This document shows, piece by piece, positions 16,033 to 25,012 of a stretch of DNA of 64,000 nucleotides. Location: NCBI GenBank assembly GCA_963665015.2, contig CAXXSY010000003.1, forward strand, positions 1,178,001 through 1,242,000, read 5' to 3'. The number at the start of each line of letters is the position of its first letter. The first letter of the stretch is position 1. Both the position numbers and the translations under genes were made by a program. The notes under the pieces were generated by a model. It saw nothing but the letters and a program-made list of their open reading frames with translations. It ran no database searches and was not told the DNA's origin. The stretch is from G963662655 sp963665015. Its GTDB lineage: Bacteria > Cloacimonadota > Cloacimonadia > Cloacimonadales > JAIOQZ01.

Positions 16033-16764
16033 TCACAGCCAGTATTGAATCGTCAGATAGATATTACCATGATTGACAGACTTCTCATGCTCATGTGCAG
16101 TATATATGTATTGCGTATGTGGATAGGAATGATCGTACCCATTATCAACCCATGAAGGATACTTCTCTTTCATATTGTTTCTCGAGAAATTATGCTGATA
16201 ACGAAGACTGAGATCGAAATCCTTCATAAACAGGATCTGGTCGATCCTGTATCCTACCTCAATGAGCGCGCCCCACTCGAACGCTGCCCAATCCTGCTCG
16301 AAAATTGTTCGATATTTTGGGCCATCCTCCATCGTGTTGTTCATCCAACTTGGCGACACGTTAATGTCTCCGAAAACGCCCAGACCGGTGAAGAAACCCT
16401 TGTATGTATCGATCTCGAGAACAATGGGCAAAGAAAGGTATTCCTGACGGAATCCCTTTGAATATGTGCGTGTATTTGTCCATTCTCCGTCTGTTCCCTC
16501 GTAATTTGTTTCATATACATAACTCCATTTCTTGAAGTTTCTCGCGCCTTTCTGGATATAGATCAGCTCTTGACGCAGTCGAAGACCGTACCCCAAATCG
16601 AACCGCGTCGTCACACCGCCGGAGAGCCCCTCCCGGATATGATGGCCGTGCAGTTCTCCGCCTTCAAGCCAGGTCGCTCCAGAACCGAGAACAGGACCGT
16701 AATCGAAGGCGAAAATCGTGCCGACCGCCAGTAGCATGAATACACCAAAGTACGTTTTGCTCAT
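16033..16764 (-). CDS. Outer-membrane beta-barrel protein
   Basis: 243 aa with signal peptide (MSKTYFGVFMLLAVGTIFA) and alternating amphipathic strands rich in aromatic residues (YGLRLRQELIYIQKG, LPIVLEIDTYKGFFTGLG, FDLSLRYQHNFSRN), ending in the outer-membrane-type terminal strand NIYLTIQYWL. It resembles the OMP_b-brl_2 porin-like family; ligand unknown. The gene stands alone, between the two 88-bp repeats. A 48-nt stretch of its coding region recurs upstream at 16925-16972. Confidence 0.7.
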   Translation of the reverse strand: MSKTYFGVFMLLAVGTIFAFDYGPVLGSGATWLEGGELHGHHIREGLSGGVTTRFDLGYGLRLRQELIYIQKGARNFKKWSYVYETNYEGTDGEWTNTRTYSKGFRQEYLSLPIVLEIDTYKGFFTGLGVFGDINVSPSWMNNTMEDGPKYRTIFEQDWAAFEWGALIEVGYRIDQILFMKDFDLSLRYQHNFSRNNMKEKYPSWVDNGYDHSYPHTQYIYTAHEHEKSVNHGNIYLTIQYWL

Positions 16765-16819
16765 AGATTACCTCCTTGTTAACTTGCGGACAAAATACAA
16801 ATATGTGTCAAGAATATTT

Positions 16820-16907
16820 GGCGTGCCTATGGGCATTCGATTGGTCAGGCTCCGTCTGAGAATCACAGGAGCTCACGCGCTCGAAGAGAGAGCAGGCAGG
16901 GGTGCCT
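16820..16907. repeat. 88-bp direct repeat, copy 2
   Basis: Identical to 14075-14162. Followed by GCGTGCCACGGAGAGGG, as in the shorter copies at 15770 and 15958. Confidence 0.9.
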
Positions 16908-16924
16908 GCGTGCCACGGAGAGGG

Positions 16925-16972
16925 TCAACCCAAGACGGATACTCCTCTTTCATATTGTTTCTCGTGAAATTA
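16925..16972 (-). pseudogene. 48-nt fragment of the beta-barrel gene
   Basis: Matches 16145-16192 (coding for the NFSRNNMKEKYPSWVD region) at 44 of 48 positions, in the same orientation. It is too short to code and sits directly after the 88-bp repeat, so it looks like what is left of a lost paralogue. The rest of 16765-17028 holds only this, the repeat and an inverted pair ATTCCAAC / GTTGGAAT around ATTCGGAAG repeats. Confidence 0.7.
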
Positions 16973-17028
16973 ATATTCCAACATTCGGAAGAGTTACTTC
17001 GTAACACATTCGGAAGTTGGAATACGTT

Positions 17029-17057
17029 AAAAAAAGGCGCTCTTTCGAGCGCCTTTT
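17029..17057 (-). terminator. Bidirectional Rho-independent terminator ending the NuoEFG-like operon
   Basis: GGCGCTC-tttc-GAGCGCC (7 bp) with seven T on the minus strand and four T on plus. It lies 20 nt after the stop of the large subunit gene. Confidence 0.9.
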
Positions 17058-17076
17058 ATGTTTATACAGCAACGAT

Positions 17077-20000
17077 TTAACGTTCCTGCTCGGTAGATTC
17101 TTTCATCTTCATGATGCGCGACAGTTTTCCTGTATTGACCGGCATCGGGCTGGTCGATAGATCGGTCAGCGATGCAAGCCACTGGTGCAGTTCCATCGGC
17201 ACGATGGGAATCGACGGTTGCGCGTCCTGAAGGTAGCGTGCGCGTCCGAGCCAGTAGCTCTTCTCGCTGTGCGCTTCCGGGATGACTTGCAGGTCTGCGA
17301 ACAGCTCCACCATCTCGTCGAACAGGCTCGACTCCTTCGGGTTGCGGAAGTAGTTCAGGCTGTGGTCGTCCGCGAAGACGGAGCCTTCAGTCTCCAGGTA
17401 GGATGCCTGCGGCAGGATGAGGTCGGCGTCATAGACGTGATGCGTGTGCACCGACACGGTGAATCCGCTGCCTTCGAGCGCCTTGATCTGCTGGGCGTCG
17501 GGCGATTCGCCGTAGAGCATGACGAAATCGGCCTGGACCGCCGGCATGGGCTGGAATCCGAGCATGACGAGCCCGTTGAGGTTCATCCATTTCGAGGTCG
17601 GGATAACACCGGAGCCTTTACCGAAGTCGCAGGTCGCGGTTGCGACGCTCCAGATTTTCTGGATCACGTCTTCGCCCAGTTCGGTGCGGTCGTAGAGGAA
17701 CAGCGTGCGGTTTGGAAGATCGACGTTGATCTTGTCGCTTCCGCCGCAATGGCAGTCCTTGTCCGAGCAGCAGCACGCGTTCTGGCAGAGGCCGTCCAGC
17801 ACCTTGGTGAAGTCGGCGCTCTTGATGTGTGCATCGGCGAAATTGTTGAAGTCGGCGTTTGTGTCGTTGATCAGGATCAGCTTCTTGCCTTTACGTTGCT
17901 GGGTACGTGCCAGCGTGCGCAGGGTGTGACTGATCTCGCCGACGATCACGATCGCCTCGGCGTTGTCCATCTCGCTGAAAGGCTTGCGGTACTGGTGGTA
18001 GATCGCGATGTCGTCGGTGAAGTCGGGAATCAGAGACAGAGAGCCGATCTCGGCCTCGATGCTCATCGCGACTTCCTGCATCAGCATCATCTCTTCGTTG
18101 GTCGCATCCGCGCTGACGTAGATCGACTTGTTCGGAGCTTTCTCGAGTTTCTCGCGAAGGATATCCATCGCATCGATCCAGGAGATGGGCTCGTACTTGC
18201 CGTCCTTGCGCAGGAGAGGCTCGACGAGCTTGTCGGCGTCCTCGAATATCTGCCATCCGAAGCGACCCTTGAAGCAGAGGTTGCGTCCGTTGAAGCCCTC
18301 TTCCTCCGGGGTCTGGATGAAGGCGACGCGATCGGCTTGCGTGTTGACCTCGATCTTGCAGCCCACGCCGCAGTTACCGCAGTTCTGGACGATCTTCTCG
18401 CCCGGGTGCGGATGCAGCTTGTAGTGGACCTGACGCTCGGTGAGCGCGCCCACCGGACAGACCGCGATACACTTACCGCACGATTCGCAGGTGGTGTAGG
18501 TCAGGCTCTCGCCGAATTCCGGAGCCACCAGGCTGGAGAATCCACGGAAGATATATCCCAGAACGCCCGCGCCTTGAATCTCGGAGCAGGTGCGGATACA
18601 GCGACCGCAGTTGACGCACTTGTTTGCGTCGCGAAGGATGAACGGATGGCTGCGATCGATCGGATGCTTGTTCTTCGATCCGGCGAACAGATCGACATCG
18701 ACTTCGTACTCGGTGCAGTACTGGCGCAGCACGCAGCTCGAATTGACCTGGCAGCCGCATTCGAGGCAGCGCTCGGCTTCCGCGCGTGCGTCTTCGTCTT
18801 CGAAGCCCGTCTCGACCTCGTCGAAGTTGGTTGCGCGGAGTTCGGCATTCAGTTCAGGCATCTTGGCGCGCGGTTTCTTCTCGAATTGCTCGTATTCTTC
18901 CGGCGAGACGTCCGCCAGCTTCTTCTCTTTCTTGGAATCGAAGAGCGGTTTGTCGGCTTCGATGGGCAGCCCCATCAGATAACGGTCGATCTGCTCGTAG
19001 GCGATGCGTCCGTCGGCAATCGCTTCGATCGCGGTCGCGGGACCACGACGGAAATCGCCGCCGGCAAAGACGTTGCCGTAGCCGAGATACATGGTGTTTT
19101 CATCGACTTCAGCCGTCTGCCAGCGCGAAAGCGGCAACTGCTTGCCATCGATGTAGTTGTCTTCCTTGGCGAGGAAATCGACGTCCGGCGCTTGCGAGAT
19201 CGCGGCGATCACGGTGTCGAACGCTTCCTCGAAGAATTCGCCGGTCGGCATCGGGCGGCGTCTTCCGCTGCTGTCCGGTTCGCCCAGCTCCATTTTCTCG
19301 AATTTGACTTTCTTCAGCTCGCCGTTCTCGCCCATGAATTCCACGGGGTTGGTGAGCATGTAGAACTTGATTCCTTCTTCGTCCGCTGCATCGACTTCGT
19401 ATTCTTCCGCCGGCATTTCCTTGCGGGTACGTCGATAGACGATGGTGACGTCCGCGCCGAGACGACGGCTGGTACGGGCACAGTCAACGGCGGTGTTTCC
19501 GCCACCGATGATGGCGACTTTTTTGCCGACATTGGTCTCCTTGCCGAGTACGAAATCCTTGAGGAAATCGACACCCAGCAGGACGCCCTCGAGGTCGGCT
19601 CCGGTCACGCGCATGGGAACGGCGTTCTGCGCGCCCAGCGCCATATAGACGGCGTCGTATTCACGGCAGAGCTCTTGCATGGTGACCTCTTCGCCGATCT
19701 TGACGTTGTATTTGATTTCCATGCCGTTGGCGCACATGATCTCGATTTCCTTGTCGAGGATCGCCTTGGGCAGTCTGTATTCCGGGATTCCGTAACGGAG
19801 CCAGCCGCCACCTTTGGGCGAGGCTTCGAATACGGTTACGTCGTGGCCCTCGTTGCTGAGGTAATAGCCGCAGGTCAGTCCGGAAGGTCCGGCACCGATG
19901 ATGGCGACTCTCTTACCGGTCTCGGGCATCCTTTCGGGAATCCATGTCCAGTAGTCGTTCAGATCGAAGTCCGCAGCGTGGCGTTTGAGCTGACGGATGG

Positions 20001-20487
20001 CGATGGCCTCATCGACGATCTTGCGGCGGCATTCGGCTTCGCAGAACGCCGGGCAGACGCGCCCGATGGAGAGCGGCAGGGGCAGCTTTTCCTTGATGAC
20101 CTTGACCGCTTCATGGTAGTCGCCGTTGGCGATATGCGCGATGTATGATTGAATATCCACGTGATCCGGGCATGCGACCGAGCAGGGGGCTTCGCAGTCC
20201 GCGTAGTGGTCGGACGCCAGCAGTTCGAGCGCCATCTTGCGCGCTGCGTGAACTTCCTTGGTGTCTGTCATGACTTCCATGCCGTCGTGGACTCTGGTAC
20301 CGCAGGCGGTCACGAATCCGCGCGCGCCTTTGACCTCGACAGCGCAGACCCAGCACGAGCCGTAGGGTTGGAGTTCCGGATCATGGCACAGGGTGGGGAT
20401 GCGAATCCCGTTTTCCTGCGCGACTTCCAGGATGGTTTTTCCGGCTTCGGTGATGATTTCTCGGTTGTTGAGTTTGATTTTTATCAT
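17077..20487 (-). CDS. NuoG-like iron-sulfur subunit with embedded GltD/NfnB-type FAD-NAD(P) module
   Basis: 1136 aa. Order: [2Fe-2S] ferredoxin domain (LCHDPELQPYGSCWVC, 1-80); GltD N-terminal Fe-S helix domain (CEAPCSVACP about 100, CPAFCEAECRR); GltD-type oxidoreductase with FAD site RVAIIGAGPSGLTCGYYL (about 193) and second nucleotide site KVAIIGGGNTAVDCART (about 330); Cys-rich CLECGCQVNSSCVLRQYC; two [4Fe-4S] motifs (CVNCGRCIRTC, CESCGKCIAVCP, about 627-675); the NuoG/FDH [4Fe-4S] motif CGNCGVGC (about 700); and a shrunken molybdopterin-oxidoreductase-like C-terminus. There is no H-cluster domain and no FDH Cys/Sec site. A cluster CQNACCCSDKDCHC (about 905-920) is unusual. With NuoE and NuoF it should form a soluble complex moving electrons between NAD(P)H and ferredoxin; bifurcation is inferred. 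Confidence 0.85.
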   Translation of the reverse strand: MIKIKLNNREIITEAGKTILEVAQENGIRIPTLCHDPELQPYGSCWVCAVEVKGARGFVTACGTRVHDGMEVMTDTKEVHAARKMALELLASDHYADCEAPCSVACPDHVDIQSYIAHIANGDYHEAVKVIKEKLPLPLSIGRVCPAFCEAECRRKIVDEAIAIRQLKRHAADFDLNDYWTWIPERMPETGKRVAIIGAGPSGLTCGYYLSNEGHDVTVFEASPKGGGWLRYGIPEYRLPKAILDKEIEIMCANGMEIKYNVKIGEEVTMQELCREYDAVYMALGAQNAVPMRVTGADLEGVLLGVDFLKDFVLGKETNVGKKVAIIGGGNTAVDCARTSRRLGADVTIVYRRTRKEMPAEEYEVDAADEEGIKFYMLTNPVEFMGENGELKKVKFEKMELGEPDSSGRRRPMPTGEFFEEAFDTVIAAISQAPDVDFLAKEDNYIDGKQLPLSRWQTAEVDENTMYLGYGNVFAGGDFRRGPATAIEAIADGRIAYEQIDRYLMGLPIEADKPLFDSKKEKKLADVSPEEYEQFEKKPRAKMPELNAELRATNFDEVETGFEDEDARAEAERCLECGCQVNSSCVLRQYCTEYEVDVDLFAGSKNKHPIDRSHPFILRDANKCVNCGRCIRTCSEIQGAGVLGYIFRGFSSLVAPEFGESLTYTTCESCGKCIAVCPVGALTERQVHYKLHPHPGEKIVQNCGNCGVGCKIEVNTQADRVAFIQTPEEEGFNGRNLCFKGRFGWQIFEDADKLVEPLLRKDGKYEPISWIDAMDILREKLEKAPNKSIYVSADATNEEMMLMQEVAMSIEAEIGSLSLIPDFTDDIAIYHQYRKPFSEMDNAEAIVIVGEISHTLRTLARTQQRKGKKLILINDTNADFNNFADAHIKSADFTKVLDGLCQNACCCSDKDCHCGGSDKINVDLPNRTLFLYDRTELGEDVIQKIWSVATATCDFGKGSGVIPTSKWMNLNGLVMLGFQPMPAVQADFVMLYGESPDAQQIKALEGSGFTVSVHTHHVYDADLILPQASYLETEGSVFADDHSLNYFRNPKESSLFDEMVELFADLQVIPEAHSEKSYWLGRARYLQDAQPSIPIVPMELHQWLASLTDLSTSPMPVNTGKLSRIMKMKESTEQER

Positions 20488-20498
20488 GATCCACGCTC

Positions 20499-22265
20499 CT
20501 ATGATTTGATCACTGCGCCGAATTTACATGCCGCTTCGCATGCGCCGCAGCCGATACAGGTTTCCTGATCGATCACGTGCGGTTGCTTGACGGTTCCGGT
20601 AATGGCGTTCACCGGGCATCTGCGTGCGCAGAGCGTACAGCCGACGCACTTGTCCGGGTCGATTTCGAATTTGATCAGCGCCTGGCACGCGCCGGCGGGG
20701 CATTTCTTGTCCTGGATATGGGCGATGTATTCGTGTTTGAAATAGCGCAGGGTGGTCAACACCGGATTGGGCGCTGTCTGACCCAGACCGCAAAGCGAGG
20801 TCTTGCGGATGTTCTCGGAAAGCTCGTACAGCTTGTCGATGTCTTCCATCACGCCTTCGCCTCTGGTAATGCGGTCGAGGATTTCGAGCATGCGCTTGGT
20901 TCCCACGCGGCAGAAGGTACATTTTCCGCAGGATTCGTTCTGCGTGAAGTTGAGGAAGAATTTCGCAATATCGACCATACAGGTGCTTTCGTCCATGACG
21001 ACCATACCGCCGGAGCCCATGATGGCGCCCGTCTTGGTGATGGAGTCGTAATCGACGATGGTGTCGAGCAGCTCTTTCGGGACGCAGCCGCCGGAGGGTC
21101 CGCCGAGCTGAACGGCCTTGAACGGCTTCTCGGTGAGCATACCGCCGCCCACTTCGTAGATCACGTCGCGGAGCGGGGTTCCCATCGGGACTTCGACCAG
21201 ACCGGCGTGCTTGATCTTGCCGGCGAGCGCGAACACCTTGGTGCCCTTGCTCTTCTCGGTTCCGAGGCTGGCGTATTTGTCGGCGCCGTTGTTGATAATC
21301 CAGGCGATGTTGGCGAAGGTCTCGACGTTGTTGATGTTGGTGGGATGTCCCCAGAGACCGGACTGTGCCGGGAACGGAGGACGGATGCGCGGCATACCGC
21401 GTTTGCCTTCGATGGATGCCATGAGGGCTGTTTCCTCACCGCACACGAACGCGCCGGCGCCTTCCTTGATGTGCAGCTCGAAGCTGAAATCGGTGCCCAT
21501 GATGTTTTTACCCATGTACCCGCGCGCCTCGGCGTCTTCGAGCGCCTTGAGCAGGTGGCGGATCGCCATGGGGTATTCGGCGCGGCAGTAGATGTAGCCT
21601 TCGTCTGCTCCGATTGCGTACGCGCCGATGATCATGCCTTCGATCACGCTGTGGGGATCGCCTTCGAGGACGCTGCGGTCCATGAACGCGCCCGGGTCGC
21701 CCTCGTCCGCGTTACAGACGATGTACTTCTTGTCGTCTTTCGCCTGGTAGGCAAACTGCCATTTAAGACCGGTGGGGAAACCGGCGCCGCCGCGACCGCG
21801 CAGGCCCGACGCCTTGATTTCGTCGATCACCTTTTCACGGGTCATGGATTTGAGGGCCTTCTCAAGAGCTTTATATCCGTCGTTCTCGATGTATTCGTCG
21901 ATCGATGTGGGATCGATGATACCGGTGTTGCGCAGAACGATGCGGGTTTGCTTGTCGAGAGTCTCGACGCGCGGGATAATACGTTTCGCGACTGATTCGA
22001 GCTTCTCGCTATCGTTTTCGAGGTGGGCTTCGATCGCCGTGATCACCTCTTTCGGGGTAATGTTACCATACGTAATCATTTCGCTATCGGCTGTCTTCAT
22101 CTCGACCAGTGGTTCGAACGAACACATACCGATACAACCGGTCTTTTCCAGCGTGATCTCCGGACGATTCTCGATATATTCCTCGATCGCCTTCCAGACA
22201 TCACCGGCGCCAGCCGCGACTCCGCAGCTCGCCATTCCGACTTTGATCATTAACTGACTCAACAT
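20499..22265 (-). CDS. NuoF/HydB-like FMN- and NADH-binding subunit
   Basis: 588 aa. N-terminal thioredoxin-like [2Fe-2S] segment (MIKVGMASCGVAAGA; GCIGMCSFEPLVE), then the NuoF core with NADH/FMN motifs (LRGRGGAGFPTGLKW; CNADEGDPGAFMDR; GAGAYICGEET-like GAGAFVCGEETALMAS), SLBB, the C-terminal Fe-S domain (ESCGKCTFCRVGTKRM) and two extra ferredoxin clusters (CVGCTLCARRCP; CIGCGACEAACK). This extended form is that of bifurcating hydrogenase or FDH beta subunits (HydB/HndC) rather than respiratory NuoF. The first ATG (22265) is only 2 nt from AGGAGG, so TTG 22262 or ATG 22250 may be used. 11 nt from the large subunit gene. Confidence 0.92.
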   Translation of the reverse strand: MLSQLMIKVGMASCGVAAGAGDVWKAIEEYIENRPEITLEKTGCIGMCSFEPLVEMKTADSEMITYGNITPKEVITAIEAHLENDSEKLESVAKRIIPRVETLDKQTRIVLRNTGIIDPTSIDEYIENDGYKALEKALKSMTREKVIDEIKASGLRGRGGAGFPTGLKWQFAYQAKDDKKYIVCNADEGDPGAFMDRSVLEGDPHSVIEGMIIGAYAIGADEGYIYCRAEYPMAIRHLLKALEDAEARGYMGKNIMGTDFSFELHIKEGAGAFVCGEETALMASIEGKRGMPRIRPPFPAQSGLWGHPTNINNVETFANIAWIINNGADKYASLGTEKSKGTKVFALAGKIKHAGLVEVPMGTPLRDVIYEVGGGMLTEKPFKAVQLGGPSGGCVPKELLDTIVDYDSITKTGAIMGSGGMVVMDESTCMVDIAKFFLNFTQNESCGKCTFCRVGTKRMLEILDRITRGEGVMEDIDKLYELSENIRKTSLCGLGQTAPNPVLTTLRYFKHEYIAHIQDKKCPAGACQALIKFEIDPDKCVGCTLCARRCPVNAITGTVKQPHVIDQETCIGCGACEAACKFGAVIKS

Positions 22266-22273
22266 AGCCTCCT

Positions 22274-22735
22274 CTACTTGTACTTCGCCAGGACGCCGCC
22301 GACCTTGTCGGGCGTCAGCTTTCCGTGGGTGGTGTCGTCAACCATGATTACGGGTGCCAGGCTGCAACATCCCAGGCACGCCACTTCCATCAGCGTGAAG
22401 TTTCCGTCATCCGTTGTGTCCTGATCCTTTTTCAGCCCCAGTTCGCTCCGAATCGCCTCGGCGATCAGGTTGGCGCCGGATACGTGACATGCAGTACCCT
22501 TGCACACGCGAACCACGTGTTTCCCCTGCGGCTTCAGGCGAAACATGGTGTAGAAGGTGGCGACACCGAAGATATCGGCGAGATGAACACCCGTGTGCTT
22601 CGAAACGTACTGCATCGAGTCGCGCGAGAGGTATCCCTCCAGCTTCTGGACGTCTTGCAGCAACGGAATCAGCACACCTTTCTTCCCGTGATAGCGGTCG
22701 ATGATCGCATCGAGTTCCGGTCTTTTTTGATCCAT
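22274..22735 (-). CDS. NuoE/HydC-like [2Fe-2S] subunit
   Basis: 153 aa, thioredoxin-like [2Fe-2S] protein: CKGTACHVSGANLI and ACLGCCSLAPVIMVDD give the four cluster Cys. N-terminal helical part (LIPLLQDVQKLEGYLS) is typical. First gene of the three-gene operon; it hands electrons between the flavin of the NuoF-like subunit and the rest of the complex. 8 nt before the next gene. Confidence 0.93.
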   Translation of the reverse strand: MDQKRPELDAIIDRYHGKKGVLIPLLQDVQKLEGYLSRDSMQYVSKHTGVHLADIFGVATFYTMFRLKPQGKHVVRVCKGTACHVSGANLIAEAIRSELGLKKDQDTTDDGNFTLMEVACLGCCSLAPVIMVDDTTHGKLTPDKVGGVLAKYK

Positions 22736-22751
22736 AAATAACTCCCTCTGC

Positions 22752-24647
22752 TTAGTTCCTTTTATTTTCGATTTCCATCCATTCTTCCATCAGAGTCTCG
22801 AGATTCACCCCGATCTCCTTCATCTGATCATTTATCTCTATATAATCCTGAGGCTTAAGCTCGGATGAGCCGCTGCCGAGTTTGAAATCCAACTCTTTTT
22901 TCTTTCTTTCCAATTCGTCAATGCTTTTTTCTATTTCCGAAAGTCTTCGTTCGTCCCGATAGCTCAGGCGTCCCTTGTTCTCCTCGTGCCTGCGGGTTTG
23001 AGCCGATTTTTCGCGCCGCTCGATCTCCTGCTTCTCCTCGTCCTGGAATCGCTTCACGAGGTAGTAATCGGAGTAGTTGCCCGGGAACTTCCGGATGGTG
23101 CTTCCGTTGTCCGGGTCGTCCGTGAACACGAAGAGGTAATCGACCACGCGATCAAGGAAATAGCGGTCGTGGGAGACGGTCAGCAGGCAGCCACGGAAGG
23201 CGTCGAGGTAGTCTTCGAGCACTTCGAGCGTCTGGATGTCGAGGTCGTTGGTGGGCTCGTCCAGCACGATGAAGTTTGCACCGAACATGAGCGACTTCAT
23301 CAGGGCCAGTCGCTTGCGCTCGCCGCCCGAAAGCGAGAACAGCTTCGACTGCTGCATCTTGCCGTCAAAGCGGAATTTCTCGAGCATCTCGGATGCGGAG
23401 AGGAGCGTTCCGTCGGCGGTCCGAATTCGGTCCGCGTCTTCGCGGATGTAGTCCAGCACGGTCATGTCCTTCTCGAAGTCGCCGGATTCCTGGCCGAGTA
23501 AAGCGAACTTCGTGTTGACGCCCAGCTTGACCTTGCCTTCATCCGGTTCCTCGGTGCCCAGCAGGATGCGCAGGAGGGTCGTCTTGCCGCTGCCGTTGGG
23601 GCCGATGATGCCGATGCGCTCCTTTTTCTGGAAGATGTGTGAAAACTCGTGAAAGAGCTGCTTGTCGTATGCCTTGGAGACGGCGCCGGCTTCGAGGATG
23701 GTCTTGCCCAGGCGGTGTTCGCGGAAGGAGATATCCAGCTCGCGGTCTTCGCTGAGATAGGATTTGTCGATGAGTTCCTTCACGCGGTCGATGTGGTCCT
23801 TGGGCTTGGAGGTTCGGGCCTTTGCGCCGCGCGAGAGCCATTTCATCTCCTTCTGGAGCTGCGCCTTGCGTCGAGTCTCCTTGCGTTCAATGTCGATCAT
23901 CTCCAGCTCTTTGCGCTTAAGGTATCCCGAGTAGTTATCGGGATAAACGCGCAACTGGCCCTTGTCGATCTCGAAGATGCGGTTGCACACGGCGTCGAGG
24001 AAATAGCGGTCGTGGGTGACGAAGATCATGGTGCCCTGGTAGGATTCGAGATAGCCCTGAAGCCATTCGATGGTGTCGATGTCGAGGTGGTTGGTGGGTT
24101 CGTCGAGCGCGAGGAAGTCGGGTTCGTCGAGCAGCACGCGCGCCATGTCGATGCGTCGTTTCTCGCCGCCGGAGAGGTTTTCGGTGCCGCGGTCGAGGTC
24201 GTCGAATCCGAAGCGGGTCAGGAGGCTGCGCGCCTTCACCTCGATGGACCAGATATCGCGCGCTTCCATGTCCTGGATCAGTTCCTGCTGGCGCTTCATC
24301 AGGGTTTTGTCGGGACGTTGCGCGAGGTGGGAGGATATCTCGTGGTATTCCCGGAGGACGCGGAAGTGTTCGTGGTCGCTGTAGTAGATTTGCTCGAAGA
24401 CGGTTTTGTACGGATCGAGCTGGGGAACCTGCGGTAGATAACCTTTCTTGGTGCCGGAGCGGAACACGATGGAGCCGGAGTCGGCAGGCTCGACGCCCAT
24501 GAGAATCTTGAGAAACGTCGTCTTGCCGCAGCCGTTCTCGCCGATCAGGCCGATCCTGTCTCCCTTTTCGATGCCGAGACTGGCTTCCTCGAATAGCGTT
24601 TTGCCCGGAAATCTTTTCGCCAGCTTCTCAAGGGTTACCATTACCAT
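22752..24647 (-). CDS. ABC-F family ATPase (Uup/YdiF-like)
   Basis: 631 aa from ATG 24647 (GGGAG 8 nt upstream), preferred over the longer frame. Two ABC cassettes: Walker A GLIGENGCGKTTFLKIL and GIIGPNGSGKTTLLRIL, signatures LSGGEKRRIDMARVL and LSGGERKRLALMKSL, Walker B with FLALDEPTNHLD and FIVLDEPTNDLD, joined by the charged linker. A C-terminal coiled coil (REKSAQTRRHEENKGRLSYR...) follows as in Uup. No membrane domain, so it acts on ribosomes or nucleic acid rather than transport. It ends 16 nt before the nuoE-like start, so it may read into that operon. Confidence 0.93.
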   Translation of the reverse strand: MVMVTLEKLAKRFPGKTLFEEASLGIEKGDRIGLIGENGCGKTTFLKILMGVEPADSGSIVFRSGTKKGYLPQVPQLDPYKTVFEQIYYSDHEHFRVLREYHEISSHLAQRPDKTLMKRQQELIQDMEARDIWSIEVKARSLLTRFGFDDLDRGTENLSGGEKRRIDMARVLLDEPDFLALDEPTNHLDIDTIEWLQGYLESYQGTMIFVTHDRYFLDAVCNRIFEIDKGQLRVYPDNYSGYLKRKELEMIDIERKETRRKAQLQKEMKWLSRGAKARTSKPKDHIDRVKELIDKSYLSEDRELDISFREHRLGKTILEAGAVSKAYDKQLFHEFSHIFQKKERIGIIGPNGSGKTTLLRILLGTEEPDEGKVKLGVNTKFALLGQESGDFEKDMTVLDYIREDADRIRTADGTLLSASEMLEKFRFDGKMQQSKLFSLSGGERKRLALMKSLMFGANFIVLDEPTNDLDIQTLEVLEDYLDAFRGCLLTVSHDRYFLDRVVDYLFVFTDDPDNGSTIRKFPGNYSDYYLVKRFQDEEKQEIERREKSAQTRRHEENKGRLSYRDERRLSEIEKSIDELERKKKELDFKLGSGSSELKPQDYIEINDQMKEIGVNLETLMEEWMEIENKRN

Positions 24648-24739
24648 TCTCGATGCTCCCTGTCCCTTCGTGAGCGCAACCATTTGCGAATAGCCGACAA
24701 GGTCAAGCAATTCTTTTTCATGCAGATGGTTCGGGGTCG

Positions 24740-25012
24740 GAAATGCGTTCGGGAGCAGCGGTCCCGCCGATTAGGTTTTGTAACCGGATTTGCAGGGGAA
24801 CAAACTCACCCGGCATCGACGTGGTTCGTTTGATTTAATGCATTCTGTAACAATGTCATATCGATGGTAGGTCTATGGGGCAAGCAGGAGTCGATGCCAC
24901 CCTCTCTTTGCCAAAGAGAGGGTGATAAGGTAGCGCTTCGCGGACATTATTGGCAAATCCGTTTCCAAAGCCTTATCGGCAGCCCACCCTCCCGTGTTGC
25001 CGAACGCATTTC
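24740..25012. repeat. 273-bp segment with 13-bp perfect terminal inverted repeats (MITE-like)
   Basis: GAAATGCGTTCGG (24740-24752) is exactly inverted at 25000-25012, and partial similarity continues inward. The right end touches the patatin stop codon. Inside is a strong hairpin CCCTCTCTT-tgcca-AAGAGAGGG (24900-24922) that may terminate transcription. No coding gene is seen in 24648-25012. Confidence 0.45.

Noticed and set aside
17185..20148. A 987-codon open frame on plus opposite the NuoG-like gene
   Set aside because: It mirrors the real gene's codon pattern, has no family-like motifs, and the minus frame has clear Fe-S and FAD motifs.
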